NCBI GenBank assembly: GCA_026982475.1
Contig: JALSHB010000154.1
Location: 1-37,284, forward strand
DNA from: Chromatiales bacterium
GTDB taxonomy: Bacteria > Pseudomonadota > Gammaproteobacteria > SZUA-152
Direction of reading: 5' to 3'
DNA: 37,284 nucleotides
Notes under the pieces: model-generated
The model's database searches: none
Told to the model about the DNA's origin: nothing
What the model saw: only the letters and a program-made list of their open reading frames with translations
Made by a program: the position numbers and the translations under genes
Part shown: positions 7,996 to 17,086 of the stretch, one piece after another
Layout: each line of letters opens with the position of its first letter
How positions within the stretch are numbered: the stretch's first letter is position 1

Positions 7996-8340
7996 CTATT
8001 TCGACTGGCTGATGAGTCGGCTCATCAGCTGTTGTGCTTCCGGGTAGGTTTCAGCTTCGAGCCGGTAATACTCGACCGCCTTGCCAGACTCGTTCCGCAT
8101 TTGGTAAAACTGGCCGAGTTCCGCGTAAACTCCCGGGGGAACCCGAAGGTTCTTCTCCTTTGATTTGTCGATGATCTCGCGCAACTCCTCCATGTGGGCG
8201 CGGGTTGCTTTCTCGCCGGGCGACTTCTTGAGTTCATACAGCGTATTTGAATATTTTCCCCAGTACATGTGTTGAGGGCCGGTGGCGGCACAACCGCTAA
8301 TCACAAATGCGATAAAGAAAATAACTATCATCGGCTTCAT
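7996..8340 (-). CDS. DUF4810 domain lipoprotein
   Basis: Lipobox ISGCAAT; MYWGKYSNTLYELKKSPGEK; neighbour of CsgG-like and DUF799 genes. Confidence 0.8.
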   Translation of the reverse strand: MKPMIVIFFIAFVISGCAATGPQHMYWGKYSNTLYELKKSPGEKATRAHMEELREIIDKSKEKNLRVPPGVYAELGQFYQMRNESGKAVEYYRLEAETYPEAQQLMSRLISQSK

Positions 8341-8654
8341 TTCAGGTTTACCTCGAATACATTGCCGGAAGAAACATAGAACTTGCGGTGTATGATGGTC
8401 GTGTCTCCCCTCACGATGCGTAGCTCATGCGAGCCTGGACCGATACTTATTTTGGTGGCTGTTTTTCCGTTCAGGTTGAATGATGTGGTATCTGTTCCGA
8501 GCACCAGCGGCCGTCGGTTGTCGATATACAATAGTTCGCCATCAGGCTTGCCGATCAGCTGCAGATAAGCATGATCATCAGTTTGAACGGTTTGTTGAAA
8601 GCCCCCGCATGCCGAGAGCAAAAGGACACAGAACAGGACGAGCAATGCTTTCAT
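8337..8654 (-). CDS. Small lipoprotein of unknown function in CsgG-like operon
   Basis: MKALLVLFCVLLLSACGGFQQ lipobox; 4-bp overlaps with both neighbours. Confidence 0.8.
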   Translation of the reverse strand: MKALLVLFCVLLLSACGGFQQTVQTDDHAYLQLIGKPDGELLYIDNRRPLVLGTDTTSFNLNGKTATKISIGPGSHELRIVRGDTTIIHRKFYVSSGNVFEVNLK

Positions 8655-9622
8655 TTCCGGTTTGCCTCTTGATTTGATAATTCTCTGATTACCAGTGAAT
8701 CAAAATTGATTCCTTGAAGGCTTCCCTGAGTTACCGAGCACAGTGAAACTTCATTATTTCCTTCACCGAGCAATTGAGTTATACGGACGCGGGCGATTTC
8801 TGTTCCGGGCAGCTCAATCATGAAACCGGTCTGGCTGTTGCGGACCTTCTTGCCGCGTTTTACAACAGAAAATTCATCACCGACTTGCAGGCCTTGCGAT
8901 TTGCCGCCAGTCATTATGAATAAATTGTCTTGTTCCCCGACAATATAGGCTTGCCAGGGCTTGTCGAGCAGGTTTTCCACCAAATTACTGACGAGCTTGG
9001 ATATCGCCGCGGACAGGGCTTTATCATCCAGTTCGCTGTCAAAGCCGGCCTTTTCGCCTACGCCGAGAACTCGATTGGCTTCAGACATGGCCTCGCCAGT
9101 TCCTTCTTCGGAGAAAACAACCTGGCCGCTTGCGACGTCAATCAGCCGCACATTGACTGTTGCCCGTGCATGTTGCTTCTTGTTGCGGCTGAAAACGCCG
9201 ACTTCACTGGTGATCTTACGCCCAAATTCAGAAACTGAACCGACGATGAGATAGTCGGCACCGACCGTGCTGACATTCATGTCTGTAAGCTTTCTTTCTG
9301 CCTCTACTTTGCCCAGGTCGGCACGTTCAAACAGTAGAAACTTGCCCGTATCCACCAAGCGCGCAGACAGGATGTCCATGCTCTGCTTGCCAACCCTGTC
9401 GTAATTCTCATCCAGCAGAAAGCTGTTGCCATGGCGTGTTTCGTTGCTAAAACGGGCAATGGCGACCTTTCGCTTCAGCACCCTGGTATCAGCTTGCGTT
9501 AATGTTGGGCTGACTTGTGGCTTTTCTGGCGCCTTGTTGACGATTTCCTGGCTAACCGTCGAGCAGGCTGAAAGCAGAATAGAGGATGAGAGTAGAAAGA
9601 AAACGCTGACTATCCGACGCAT
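8651..9622 (-). CDS. CsgG/HfaB family lipoprotein
   Basis: Lipobox LSACSTV; KVAIARFSNETRHGNSFLL...DYLIVGSVSEFGR...ATVNVRLIDVASGQVVFSEEGTGE typical of CsgG family. Confidence 0.88.
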   Translation of the reverse strand: MRRIVSVFFLLSSSILLSACSTVSQEIVNKAPEKPQVSPTLTQADTRVLKRKVAIARFSNETRHGNSFLLDENYDRVGKQSMDILSARLVDTGKFLLFERADLGKVEAERKLTDMNVSTVGADYLIVGSVSEFGRKITSEVGVFSRNKKQHARATVNVRLIDVASGQVVFSEEGTGEAMSEANRVLGVGEKAGFDSELDDKALSAAISKLVSNLVENLLDKPWQAYIVGEQDNLFIMTGGKSQGLQVGDEFSVVKRGKKVRNSQTGFMIELPGTEIARVRITQLLGEGNNEVSLCSVTQGSLQGINFDSLVIRELSNQEANRK

Positions 9623-9848
9623 AGGATTGCATTGCCTCCCGTGAGCGCTTGTAGGCCCTTGGTGTTGTGGTTTGATGTTAACCAGGCAATGGCTTTAAAG
9701 AGGTGACCCTAACAACCGTCCCTGGCAGTACCCCCATGGAGTATAGGTACAAATTGTGATCAAGCATAGAGGTATTTTTCACCATTAAATAGCAGTGGCT
9801 GGTCTTAAAGCTTCTGCCTTTTCCAATCTGCTGATTCAAATGTGTCTG

Positions 9849-11087
9849 TCAAATCAACAAAAACGTCCCACCCACCGCCAGTACCAGCCCCAGCCCCGGC
9901 AGGAAGCTGCGCGCCATCTCGCCACCGGCGATGGCGAGTACCAGCACACCCTTCATCAGGGTATTGGTGAGGGTGGCGATGAGGATGGCCCGCTCGGCCA
10001 CCGCCGCTGGCAGATCCAGCGTCGACATGCGCGCCATGGACAGGGTGATGGCGTCCACGTCGCCGATGCCCGAGACAAAGGCCAGCAGGTAGATGCCGGC
10101 GTCCCCCAGCCAGGCGCGCAGGGCCTCGGCCAGTACCAGGATGACGCTCAGCAGCAGGCCGAATTGCAGGGCGGAGGACAGCTCCAGCGGGTTGTGCAGC
10201 GGCAGCTTGGCAGTGCGCGGCCGGGCGCGGTGGCGTCGCCACAGCCACAGGCCGTAGGCGATGGTGGTGAGGGTCATCAGTCCCAGTGGCGGCGCCAGCG
10301 TCGCCAGCAGCTGCGGATTGATCACCGCCACTTCCACCAGTACGCGTGGAAACATGGTCGCCGAGGCCACCAGGGTGCCGGCCGCCAGCACCTGACCCAG
10401 GCGGATGCGGCGCGCCAGGCGGGCAAAGGTGAGGGTGGTGGCGGTGGAGGAGGCCAGCCCGCCCAGCAGGCCGGTGAGGAGGATGCCGCGCTCGGCGCCG
10501 ACGATCTTCATGGCGAGGTAGCCGGCGAAGGACAGGCCGGCGATCAATACCACCATCCACCAGATGTGATAGGGATTGAGCACCCCCCACGGGCCATAGC
10601 CCTGGTTCGGCAGCACCGGCAACGCCACCACGGAGATCAGCAGCAGCTTCAGCGCGGCATGGAATTCCTCGGCTTCGAGATTGCTCAGCCAGCGGTGCAG
10701 GGTGGGTTTGAGGTTCAACAGCACGGTGGTGATGACGGCACCGGCGGCGGCCAGGGTGGCATGGTCGCGCAGGGCGAGGGCGCCGAGGGAAAAGGTGATC
10801 AGCGCGGCGATCAGGGTGGTGATGCCAACGTCATGATCCGTTTGACGTTCCTGCCAATAGGCGATGATCAGCACCAGGGTCAGGCCGAGAAAGGCGAAGC
10901 CCAGCAGGGTCTCGCCCAACGCCTGCGCCAGCAATGCCCACAAGCCGCCGAGCAGGCCGATGAGGCCAAAGGTGCGGATGCCGGCGACGCGGCTGCCCTC
11001 TGCCGCGCGGCGTTCCCGCCAGCCGCGCTCGGTGCCGATCATCAATCCCAGGGCGAGGGCGATGCCGAGGTTGAGCAGGGTATCCAT
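9849..11087 (-). CDS. MgtC/SapB N-terminal + DUF4010 integral membrane protein
   Basis: MDTLLNLGIALALGLMIGTERGWRERR...GSRVAGIRTFGLIGLLGGL; many TM segments; FVSGIGDVDAITLSMARMS. Confidence 0.88.
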   Translation of the reverse strand: MDTLLNLGIALALGLMIGTERGWRERRAAEGSRVAGIRTFGLIGLLGGLWALLAQALGETLLGFAFLGLTLVLIIAYWQERQTDHDVGITTLIAALITFSLGALALRDHATLAAAGAVITTVLLNLKPTLHRWLSNLEAEEFHAALKLLLISVVALPVLPNQGYGPWGVLNPYHIWWMVVLIAGLSFAGYLAMKIVGAERGILLTGLLGGLASSTATTLTFARLARRIRLGQVLAAGTLVASATMFPRVLVEVAVINPQLLATLAPPLGLMTLTTIAYGLWLWRRHRARPRTAKLPLHNPLELSSALQFGLLLSVILVLAEALRAWLGDAGIYLLAFVSGIGDVDAITLSMARMSTLDLPAAVAERAILIATLTNTLMKGVLVLAIAGGEMARSFLPGLGLVLAVGGTFLLI

Positions 11088-11100
11088 ATCTTCAATCTAG

Positions 11101-11202
11101 TACTCTTTCAAGGTAATAACACGGATTCAGCGTTCCTGTGGTGTTTCGCGGCAAGGCGCAGTGCGCAGGCAATGGCCGCCTCGTTATTACCTTGAAAGAG
11201 TA
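11101..11202. mobile_element. MITE-like non-autonomous element, copy 2 (about 102 bp), flanked by CTAG
   Basis: TACTCTTTCAAGGTAATAAC...GTTATTACCTTGAAAGAGTA; CTAG at 11097-11100 and 11203-11206; internal sequence shared with copy 1. Confidence 0.8.
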
Positions 11203-11396
11203 CTAGGGTCTTTTGCGGTGAATTGCACCACGGTGGTGGTGGAAATCCGCGGCAACCGGCCCCATTACCGATACAGGCTCTCCATTCGCGGCACAGGGAA
11301 GGCGATGGAGAGACGGGCAGGGGGCAGCCCTTTCGGCAATCCATGCCCCGCCCGCGTGGCGCGGGGCGGCTCATTCAATCGACAGGAGGTAGCATC

Positions 11397-11822
11397 ATGT
11401 CGCATACGTGGTTTTTGGTGGCGGACAGCAGCCGCGCGAGGCTCTATGAGCTGGAGAATCGCAAGGGGCCGTTCGTGGAGGTGGAGGACGTCGAGCATCC
11501 CGAGGGCCGCCTGCACGAGGGCGATCTGGTGACGGATCGTCCCGGCTTTGACGGCGGCAGCGTCGGCCAGGGTCCACATGTGCTGGACGACAAGGTCAGC
11601 GCCCGCGAGCAGGAAAACCTCCGCTTTGCCGAGCATCTGGCCGAACGCCTCGATGCCCTGCGCACCAGCGGCCGGTTGCAGCGTCTGGTGCTGGTGGCGC
11701 CGCCGGCCTTTCTTGGCCTGTTGCGCGAGAAGCTGGGCAAGAAGACCCAGGAACTGGTGGTCAAGCAGGTCGACAAGAACCTCGTCCAGCAGCCGCCGGA
11801 AGTCTTGCGGGACTATCTGTAG
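11397..11822 (+). CDS. Host attachment protein family (baeRF-like)
   Basis: MSHTWFLVADSSRARLYELENRKGPFVEVEDVEHPEGRLHEGDLVTDRPG...; strong gacaggaggt RBS. Confidence 0.85.
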   Translation: MSHTWFLVADSSRARLYELENRKGPFVEVEDVEHPEGRLHEGDLVTDRPGFDGGSVGQGPHVLDDKVSAREQENLRFAEHLAERLDALRTSGRLQRLVLVAPPAFLGLLREKLGKKTQELVVKQVDKNLVQQPPEVLRDYL

Positions 11823-11841
11823 CCGGCCGTGGCCGGGCGGC

Positions 11842-12279
11842 TCAGCCCGGTGTGTTGTGCGTCACCCAGCGCGCGTCCTCGCCACTGATTTCCTGCTTCC
11901 AGAAGGGCGCGCGTGATTTCAATTCCTCGATGAGATAACGGCAGGCGGGAAAGGACGCGCGGCGATGCGCCGACCACACCGCCAGCAGCACGATGGCGTC
12001 ATTGGGGTGGATCTCGCCAAAGCGGTGGATGATCAGCGTGTCGAGGATCTCCCAGCGCGATCTGGCCTCAGTGGCAATGGCCTGCAGGTGTTTTTGCGTC
12101 ATGGCCGGGTAGTGTTCCAGCACCATGCGCTCCACATCGGCGCCGTCATTGAAGTCGCGCATGGTGCCGACGAAGACGGAGGTGGCGCCATACTTGCCGG
12201 CCAGTTGGGGATTCCCGGCCTGGTGCCGCTGCAGTTCCCGCCAGGGATCGAAGGCCTCGCCCAGCAGCTTGATGCTCAT
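11842..12279 (-). CDS. moaE: Molybdopterin synthase catalytic subunit
   Basis: GATSVFVGTMRDFNDGADVERMVLEHYPAMTQKHL...IHRFGEIHPNDAIVLLAVWSAHRRASF...PFWKQE. Confidence 0.93.
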   Translation of the reverse strand: MSIKLLGEAFDPWRELQRHQAGNPQLAGKYGATSVFVGTMRDFNDGADVERMVLEHYPAMTQKHLQAIATEARSRWEILDTLIIHRFGEIHPNDAIVLLAVWSAHRRASFPACRYLIEELKSRAPFWKQEISGEDARWVTHNTPG

Positions 12280-12527
12280 CGAAGCACGTCCCCCCCACCC
12301 CCCGTCACCGGTGGAAAAAAGGCCACCTCGTCGCCATCCGTAACGGCCGCGTCGGCGCCGGCGTATTCCATGTTGACGGCGATCAGCGTATTGGCCGGCA
12401 TCTCGCGCCCGTCGGTGGCGGCCTCCCAGGCCTGCTGTGCGGTCTGCGCCCGGGCCGGATCAAGTATGGCCTCGTCCTTGCCCACGGTCTCGCGCAGGCT
12501 GGCGAAGAATTTCACGGTGATACTCAT
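12276..12527 (-). CDS. moaD: Molybdopterin synthase sulfur carrier subunit
   Basis: [20 protein letters not shown]...[12 protein letters not shown]; overlaps moaE. Confidence 0.9.
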   Translation of the reverse strand: MSITVKFFASLRETVGKDEAILDPARAQTAQQAWEAATDGREMPANTLIAVNMEYAGADAAVTDGDEVAFFPPVTGGGGDVLR

Positions 12528-12574
12528 GGCGTCCCCCGGTATACTTTTGTCTCACTTGCAGTAGGGCCCTTCAC

Positions 12575-13051
12575 ATGAACAAGCTAACCCATTTCAACAG
12601 CGCAGGCGAGGCCCACATGGTCGACGTCGGTGAAAAGGCCGTCACCCAGCGCATGGCGGTGGCCGAGGGGCGGATACGCATGCAGCCGGAGACCCTGCGC
12701 CTGATCATCGAAGGCGGCCACGGCAAGGGCGACGTACTGGGCATCGCGCGCATCGCCGGCATCATGGGCGCCAAGCAGACCAGCAATCTGGTGCCCCTGT
12801 GCCACCCCCTGATGCTCACCAAGGTGGCGGTGGATCTGACCCCGCAGCCCGACGAAAACGCCGTGCACTGCCGCGCCAGCGTGCACACCGCCGGCCAGAC
12901 CGGCGTGGAGATGGAGGCGCTGAACGCCGTGCAGATCGCCCTGCTCACGGTGTACGACATGTGCAAGGCGGTGGATCGCGGCATGGTCATCGGTGACGTG
13001 GGACTGCTGGAGAAGCGTGGCGGCAAGTCCGGCACATGGCAGCGCCGGTGA
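12575..13051 (+). CDS. moaC: Cyclic pyranopterin monophosphate synthase
   Basis: [29 protein letters not shown]...[18 protein letters not shown]...[28 protein letters not shown]. Confidence 0.96.
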   Translation: MNKLTHFNSAGEAHMVDVGEKAVTQRMAVAEGRIRMQPETLRLIIEGGHGKGDVLGIARIAGIMGAKQTSNLVPLCHPLMLTKVAVDLTPQPDENAVHCRASVHTAGQTGVEMEALNAVQIALLTVYDMCKAVDRGMVIGDVGLLEKRGGKSGTWQRR

Positions 13052-13064
13052 CGGCCGGCCAACA

Positions 13065-13088
13065 CTCCTGACACGATGCTGTCAGGAG
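13065..13088. repeat. Perfect 9-bp inverted repeat between moaC and VOC gene
   Basis: CTCCTGACA-cgatgc-TGTCAGGAG; no adjacent T tract. Confidence 0.7.
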
Positions 13089-13135
13089 GCCTGCGCTAGA
13101 CTGTGGGCTCGATCAACGGCCAAGGAGAGCACGCC

Positions 13136-13564
13136 ATGAGCTTCAACAAACTCACCCCCAACCTGATGGTGGAAGACGTCGCACAGAGCGTGATCTTCTA
13201 CCGCGACCTGCTGGGCTTCGAACTGCTGATGGCGATGCGCGACGAGCGGCCCTTCGACGGCCTGCCGGCCGCCGGCGACAAGCCCCTCGACTGGGCCATG
13301 GTGCAGCGTGACCAGGTGGCCTTCATGTTTCAGCGGCGCGACAGCCTGAGCGAGGAGATCCCGGCCCTGGCCGGCTGCGAGATCGGCGCCTCCCTGACCC
13401 TCTACATGGAGGTGGACGGCGTCGACGCCCTGCACCAGTCCCTGCAGGGCGAGGCCGACATCATCCGCCCCCCGCAGACCACCTTCTACGGCCGCCGCGA
13501 GCTGTACCTGCGCGACTGCAACGGCTATATCCTGGCACTGACGGAAGACGCAGAAAGCCACTGA
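13136..13564 (+). CDS. VOC family (glyoxalase/bleomycin-resistance fold) protein
   Basis: LTPNLMVEDVAQSVIFYRDLLGFELL...VAFMFQRRDSL...FYGRRELYLRDCNGYILALTE. Confidence 0.88.
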   Translation: MSFNKLTPNLMVEDVAQSVIFYRDLLGFELLMAMRDERPFDGLPAAGDKPLDWAMVQRDQVAFMFQRRDSLSEEIPALAGCEIGASLTLYMEVDGVDALHQSLQGEADIIRPPQTTFYGRRELYLRDCNGYILALTEDAESH

Positions 13565-13604
13565 CCATGCCCCCGCGCATGAGCAAATTGAAAAGGAGAG
13601 CACC

Positions 13605-13976
13605 ATGATCATCGACCATCTGGGACTATCGGTTTCCGACGCCGCAAAAAGCCAGGCCTTCTATGCCGCGGCGCTGGCCCCGCTGGGGATCGCCAAGATC
13701 ATGGAATTCGACGGCTGGGCCGGCTTCGGCCGCGACGGCAGCCCCGAATTCTGGTTCGGCGAAGGCGGACCGGCGCAACACCCCATGCACATCGCCTTCC
13801 GCGCCGAAAACCGCCAGCAGGTGCGCGACTTCCACGACGCCGCCCTCAAGGCCGGCGGCAAGGACAACGGCGCGCCCGGCCTGCGCGAGGAATATCACCC
13901 CACCTACTACGGCGCCTTCATCATCGACCTCGACGGCCACAACATCGAGGCCGTCTGCCACGCGCCGGAGGGCTGA
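13605..13976 (+). CDS. VOC family protein
   Basis: MIIDHLGLSVSDAAKSQAFYAAALAPLG...AFRAENRQQVRDFHDAALKAGG...YYGAFIIDLDGHNIEAVCH. Confidence 0.9.
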   Translation: MIIDHLGLSVSDAAKSQAFYAAALAPLGIAKIMEFDGWAGFGRDGSPEFWFGEGGPAQHPMHIAFRAENRQQVRDFHDAALKAGGKDNGAPGLREEYHPTYYGAFIIDLDGHNIEAVCHAPEG

Positions 13977-13996
13977 GCGGCGCCGGAGAGCATCGC

Positions 13997-14680
13997 GTGC
14001 GCCGCGCCGACCGCCTGTTCCAAATCATCCAGTTCCTGCGCACCCGCCGCGTCACCACCGCGCGCCGGCTGGCGGAGGAACTGGAAGTCTCCGAGCGCAC
14101 CATCTACCGCGACATCCGCGACCTGATGGCCTCCGGCGTGCCCATCGACGGCGAAGCCGGCATCGGCTACGCCCTGCGGCGCGGCTTCGACCTGCCGCCA
14201 CTGATGTTCACCGAGGCCGAAATCACCGCGATGACGCTGGGCGCGCGCATCGTCGACAGCTGGGCCGACCCGGAACTGGCGCGCGCCGCCAACTCGGTGC
14301 TGAGCAAGATCGAAACCGTCCTTCCCGACGGCCTCAAGCAACGCCTCGACCAGACTCGCCTGTTCTCCCCGCTGACGCGCATACCCGCCGAGACCGCTGC
14401 CTGCATGGCGCAACTACGTGCCGCCATCGACACCCGCCGCCGGGTGCGCTTCCGCTACAGCCGCGCCGACGGCGTCACCAGCCGGCGCCACGTGTGGCCG
14501 CTGGGGTTGTTCTTCTGGGGCTCGGTGTGGACCCTCGGCGCCTGGTGTGAGCTGCGCAGCGCCTTCCGCAACTTCCGCCTCGACCGGGTGCGCGAGCTGA
14601 GCCTGTGCGAAGACACCTTCCCGCACATGGCAGGCCGCACCCTGCAAGATCTGATCAACAAGGAAAGAGACTGCCAATGA
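13997..14680 (+). CDS. HTH/WYL-domain transcriptional regulator (YafY-like)
   Basis: RRADRLFQIIQFLRTRRVTTARRLAEELEVSERTIYRDIRDLMASGVPIDGEAGIGY; WYL-like RRRVRFRYSRADG; GTG start. Confidence 0.9.
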   Translation: MRRADRLFQIIQFLRTRRVTTARRLAEELEVSERTIYRDIRDLMASGVPIDGEAGIGYALRRGFDLPPLMFTEAEITAMTLGARIVDSWADPELARAANSVLSKIETVLPDGLKQRLDQTRLFSPLTRIPAETAACMAQLRAAIDTRRRVRFRYSRADGVTSRRHVWPLGLFFWGSVWTLGAWCELRSAFRNFRLDRVRELSLCEDTFPHMAGRTLQDLINKERDCQ

Positions 14681-15252
14681 ACAAGCAATGCCGCTGTTCC
14701 TGGGTACCCGCCGATGACCCCCTCTACATCGCCTATCACGATAACGAATGGGGCGTGCCGGAATACGACGACCGGCGCCTGTTCGAAATGCTGATACTCG
14801 AAGGGGCACAGGCCGGCCTGAGCTGGATCACGATATTGCGCAAGCGGGAAAACTACCGTCGCGCCTTCGATGGTTTCGACGCCGAAAAGATCGCCCGCTA
14901 CGGGACGCAGAAGATCGCCAGCCTGCTCAATGACCCCGGCATCGTGCGCAATCGCCTCAAGGTCAACGCCGCCGTCGGCAATGCCCGGGCCTGTCTCGAC
15001 ATACAGGATGAATTCGGCGGCCTCAGCGATTACCTGTGGCAGTTCGTCGGCGGCGAACCGAAAGTCAACGCCTGGAAGACCTTGGGCGAGGTGCCAGCCT
15101 CGACGCCAGAATCCGATGCCATGAGCCGCGCACTGAAGAAGCGCGGCTTCAAATTCGTGGGCTCCACGATCTGTTATGCCTTCATGCAGGCCGTCGGCAT
15201 GGTCAATGACCACACCACGGACTGTTTTCGCCATCGCATGAAGCGGAAATGA
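14677..15252 (+). CDS. tag: DNA-3-methyladenine glycosylase I
   Basis: MNKQCRCSWVPADDPLYIAYHDNEWGVPEYDDRRLFEMLILEGAQAGLSWITILRKRENYRRAFDGFD; start overlaps WYL stop. Confidence 0.95.
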   Translation: MNKQCRCSWVPADDPLYIAYHDNEWGVPEYDDRRLFEMLILEGAQAGLSWITILRKRENYRRAFDGFDAEKIARYGTQKIASLLNDPGIVRNRLKVNAAVGNARACLDIQDEFGGLSDYLWQFVGGEPKVNAWKTLGEVPASTPESDAMSRALKKRGFKFVGSTICYAFMQAVGMVNDHTTDCFRHRMKRK

Positions 15253-15266
15253 CGCCACGCCAAGGC

Positions 15267-15785
15267 CTAGAATTGATAACCGACTTGTAGCCCGGGCCTG
15301 ATCTTGAAGTCGCCGTCGTATTGGCCAAAGTAGAGGGAGGCGCCAAGGTTGAACCCCGGCGCGTCGATGCCATTGAAAAAATAGACGTACTGAGGCGCAA
15401 CGAACATCTCGATGCTGTTCAGGTTGGCGTGTTCATTGTATGTGGCGCCAAGGTGGACGCCCAATCCATGTCTGTTGCCGAGGTCCGTTCTGAGAAATCC
15501 CGCCCCCAGGCCGCAATTGCTTTCCGTGCCCCTTGAGCGGGAGGTGGAAAGACTCAGGCACCCCAATGAAACGTATTTCAGCGTGCCCAGGCCCTGGAGG
15601 CCATAGGACAGGCCCAGGCCATTGTACAAGGCGCCAATGCCCACACCGATCGTCTTGCCGTCTTTCGCCAGCGCCGCGCCGGAAAGCAGGAGGCAAACAA
15701 GGATCACGGCGGGGGTGGTAAATCGAGGCTTGCGGAGAAAATCCTGTGTGTCCGGGCTGAAGCATGGGCCGGCCATGGCATTCAC
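15267..15785 (-). CDS. Secreted, probable small outer-membrane beta-barrel protein
   Basis: Signal-like hydrophobic segment ending SGAALA-KDG; Gly/aromatic alternating strands; C-terminal ...GLQVGYQF. Confidence 0.6.
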   Translation of the reverse strand: MNAMAGPCFSPDTQDFLRKPRFTTPAVILVCLLLSGAALAKDGKTIGVGIGALYNGLGLSYGLQGLGTLKYVSLGCLSLSTSRSRGTESNCGLGAGFLRTDLGNRHGLGVHLGATYNEHANLNSIEMFVAPQYVYFFNGIDAPGFNLGASLYFGQYDGDFKIRPGLQVGYQF

Positions 15786-15833
15786 TCCCTGTGGTAGGCA
15801 AGGCCCGAGTCTAGCAGCTGCTTGAGCGGTCTG

Positions 15834-16133
15834 TCAGGCGGGGTCTTTCCCGCTGGAGGCCGAGAGTTTTTCCCTGATCATCTTCCGCAGCCTTTCCCGG
15901 CAATCCATGATCCTGCACTCGCCGGCGTAGCGGCAGCTGAGCTGCAGGTCGCGGATGTCGTCGTCCTTGATGTCCAGCATGGAGACCAGGGCGATTTCCT
16001 CCCGCGCGCGCTCGGTCTTGGCCTGGGCGATCAGGGATACGGTGGAACAGCCGTCGACGAAGCGTTTTTTTGCGTAGAAGGCGATGTGTTCGAAGTCGTA
16101 GTTGCCGAGGCAGTCGGGTTTTTCGCGGGACAT
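15834..16133 (-). CDS. Conserved-looking hypothetical protein with Cys residues
   Basis: MSREKPDCLGNYDFEHIAFYAKKRFVDGCSTVSLIAQAKTERAREEIALVSMLDIKDDDIRDLQLSCRYAGECRIMDCRERLRKMI. Confidence 0.65.
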   Translation of the reverse strand: MSREKPDCLGNYDFEHIAFYAKKRFVDGCSTVSLIAQAKTERAREEIALVSMLDIKDDDIRDLQLSCRYAGECRIMDCRERLRKMIREKLSASSGKDPA

Positions 16134-16255
16134 GGCTGGCGGTTCCTGGCGGCTGGGCGTTTCTCCAAGGCGCACTCCGTGCGCGCCGCCTATAGTCTCC
16201 GCCGCCAACCTGTACCCAGCTTGAATAGCCGGGCCGAGTTTGCAACTATCGAGGC

Positions 16256-17086
16256 ATGAAGCTGCTATTTACCAAGATGCACGGCCTGGGCAATGACTTC
16301 GTGGTCATCGACGCCATCAACCAGGTCGTCGACCTCTCCCCCGAACAGGTGCGCTTGATCGCCGACCGCCATCGCGGCGTCGGCTGTGACCAGCTGTTGC
16401 TGGTGGAGCGCCCGGAATCGCCGGATGTGGATTTTCGCTATCGGATTTTCAATGCGGATGGCGGTGAAGTGGGGCAGTGCGGCAATGGCGCGCGCTGTTT
16501 CGCCCGCTTTGTGGTGAATAGGTGCCTGACGGACAAGCGCGAGATCGCCGTGGAGACGGCCTCCGGGGTCATCCGACCGCGTATCGAGGACGATGGCCAG
16601 GTGACCGTCGACATGGGCGCGCCAGGCTTCGAGCCGGCCGACATACCCTTCATGGCGGAGGCACCGGCCGCGCGCTATGACCTGGCCCTGGATGACACCA
16701 CGCTGGAGATCGGCGCCGTCTCCATGGGCAACCCCCATGCGGTGATCCGGGTCGAAGACGTGGACGCGGCGCCGGTGGCCGGGTGGGGGCCGCGCATCGG
16801 CGCCCATCCCCGCTTTCCCGGGGGGGTCAACGTGGGCTTCATGCAGCCAGTTTCGCGCCGGCGGATCCGCCTGCGGGTGTTCGAGCGAGGCAGCGGCGAG
16901 ACCCAGGCCTGCGGCACCGGCGCCTGCGCGGCGGTGGTGGTGGCGCATCGATGGGGGTTGGTGGACGACGACGTGGCCGTCGACCTGCTGGGCGGGCAAC
17001 TTCTGATACGATGGGCCGGAGGCGATGCGCCGGTGTTCATGACCGGCCCCGCGGAAACCGTATTCGAGGGCAGTATCACGTTATGA
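16256..17086 (+). CDS. dapF: Diaminopimelate epimerase
   Basis: [21 protein letters not shown]...[16 protein letters not shown]...[19 protein letters not shown]. Confidence 0.97.
   Translation: MKLLFTKMHGLGNDFVVIDAINQVVDLSPEQVRLIADRHRGVGCDQLLLVERPESPDVDFRYRIFNADGGEVGQCGNGARCFARFVVNRCLTDKREIAVETASGVIRPRIEDDGQVTVDMGAPGFEPADIPFMAEAPAARYDLALDDTTLEIGAVSMGNPHAVIRVEDVDAAPVAGWGPRIGAHPRFPGGVNVGFMQPVSRRRIRLRVFERGSGETQACGTGACAAVVVAHRWGLVDDDVAVDLLGGQLLIRWAGGDAPVFMTGPAETVFEGSITL

Noticed and set aside
9795-11195. 466-aa plus-strand ORF running into the MITE
   Set aside because: Antisense to the DUF4010 gene; Gln/Gly-rich, and its end is just the MITE sequence read through.
11397-11822. Host attachment protein as a phage-related gene
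   Set aside because: The family name is historical; stand-alone baeRF-like genes are common on chromosomes and no phage genes flank it.
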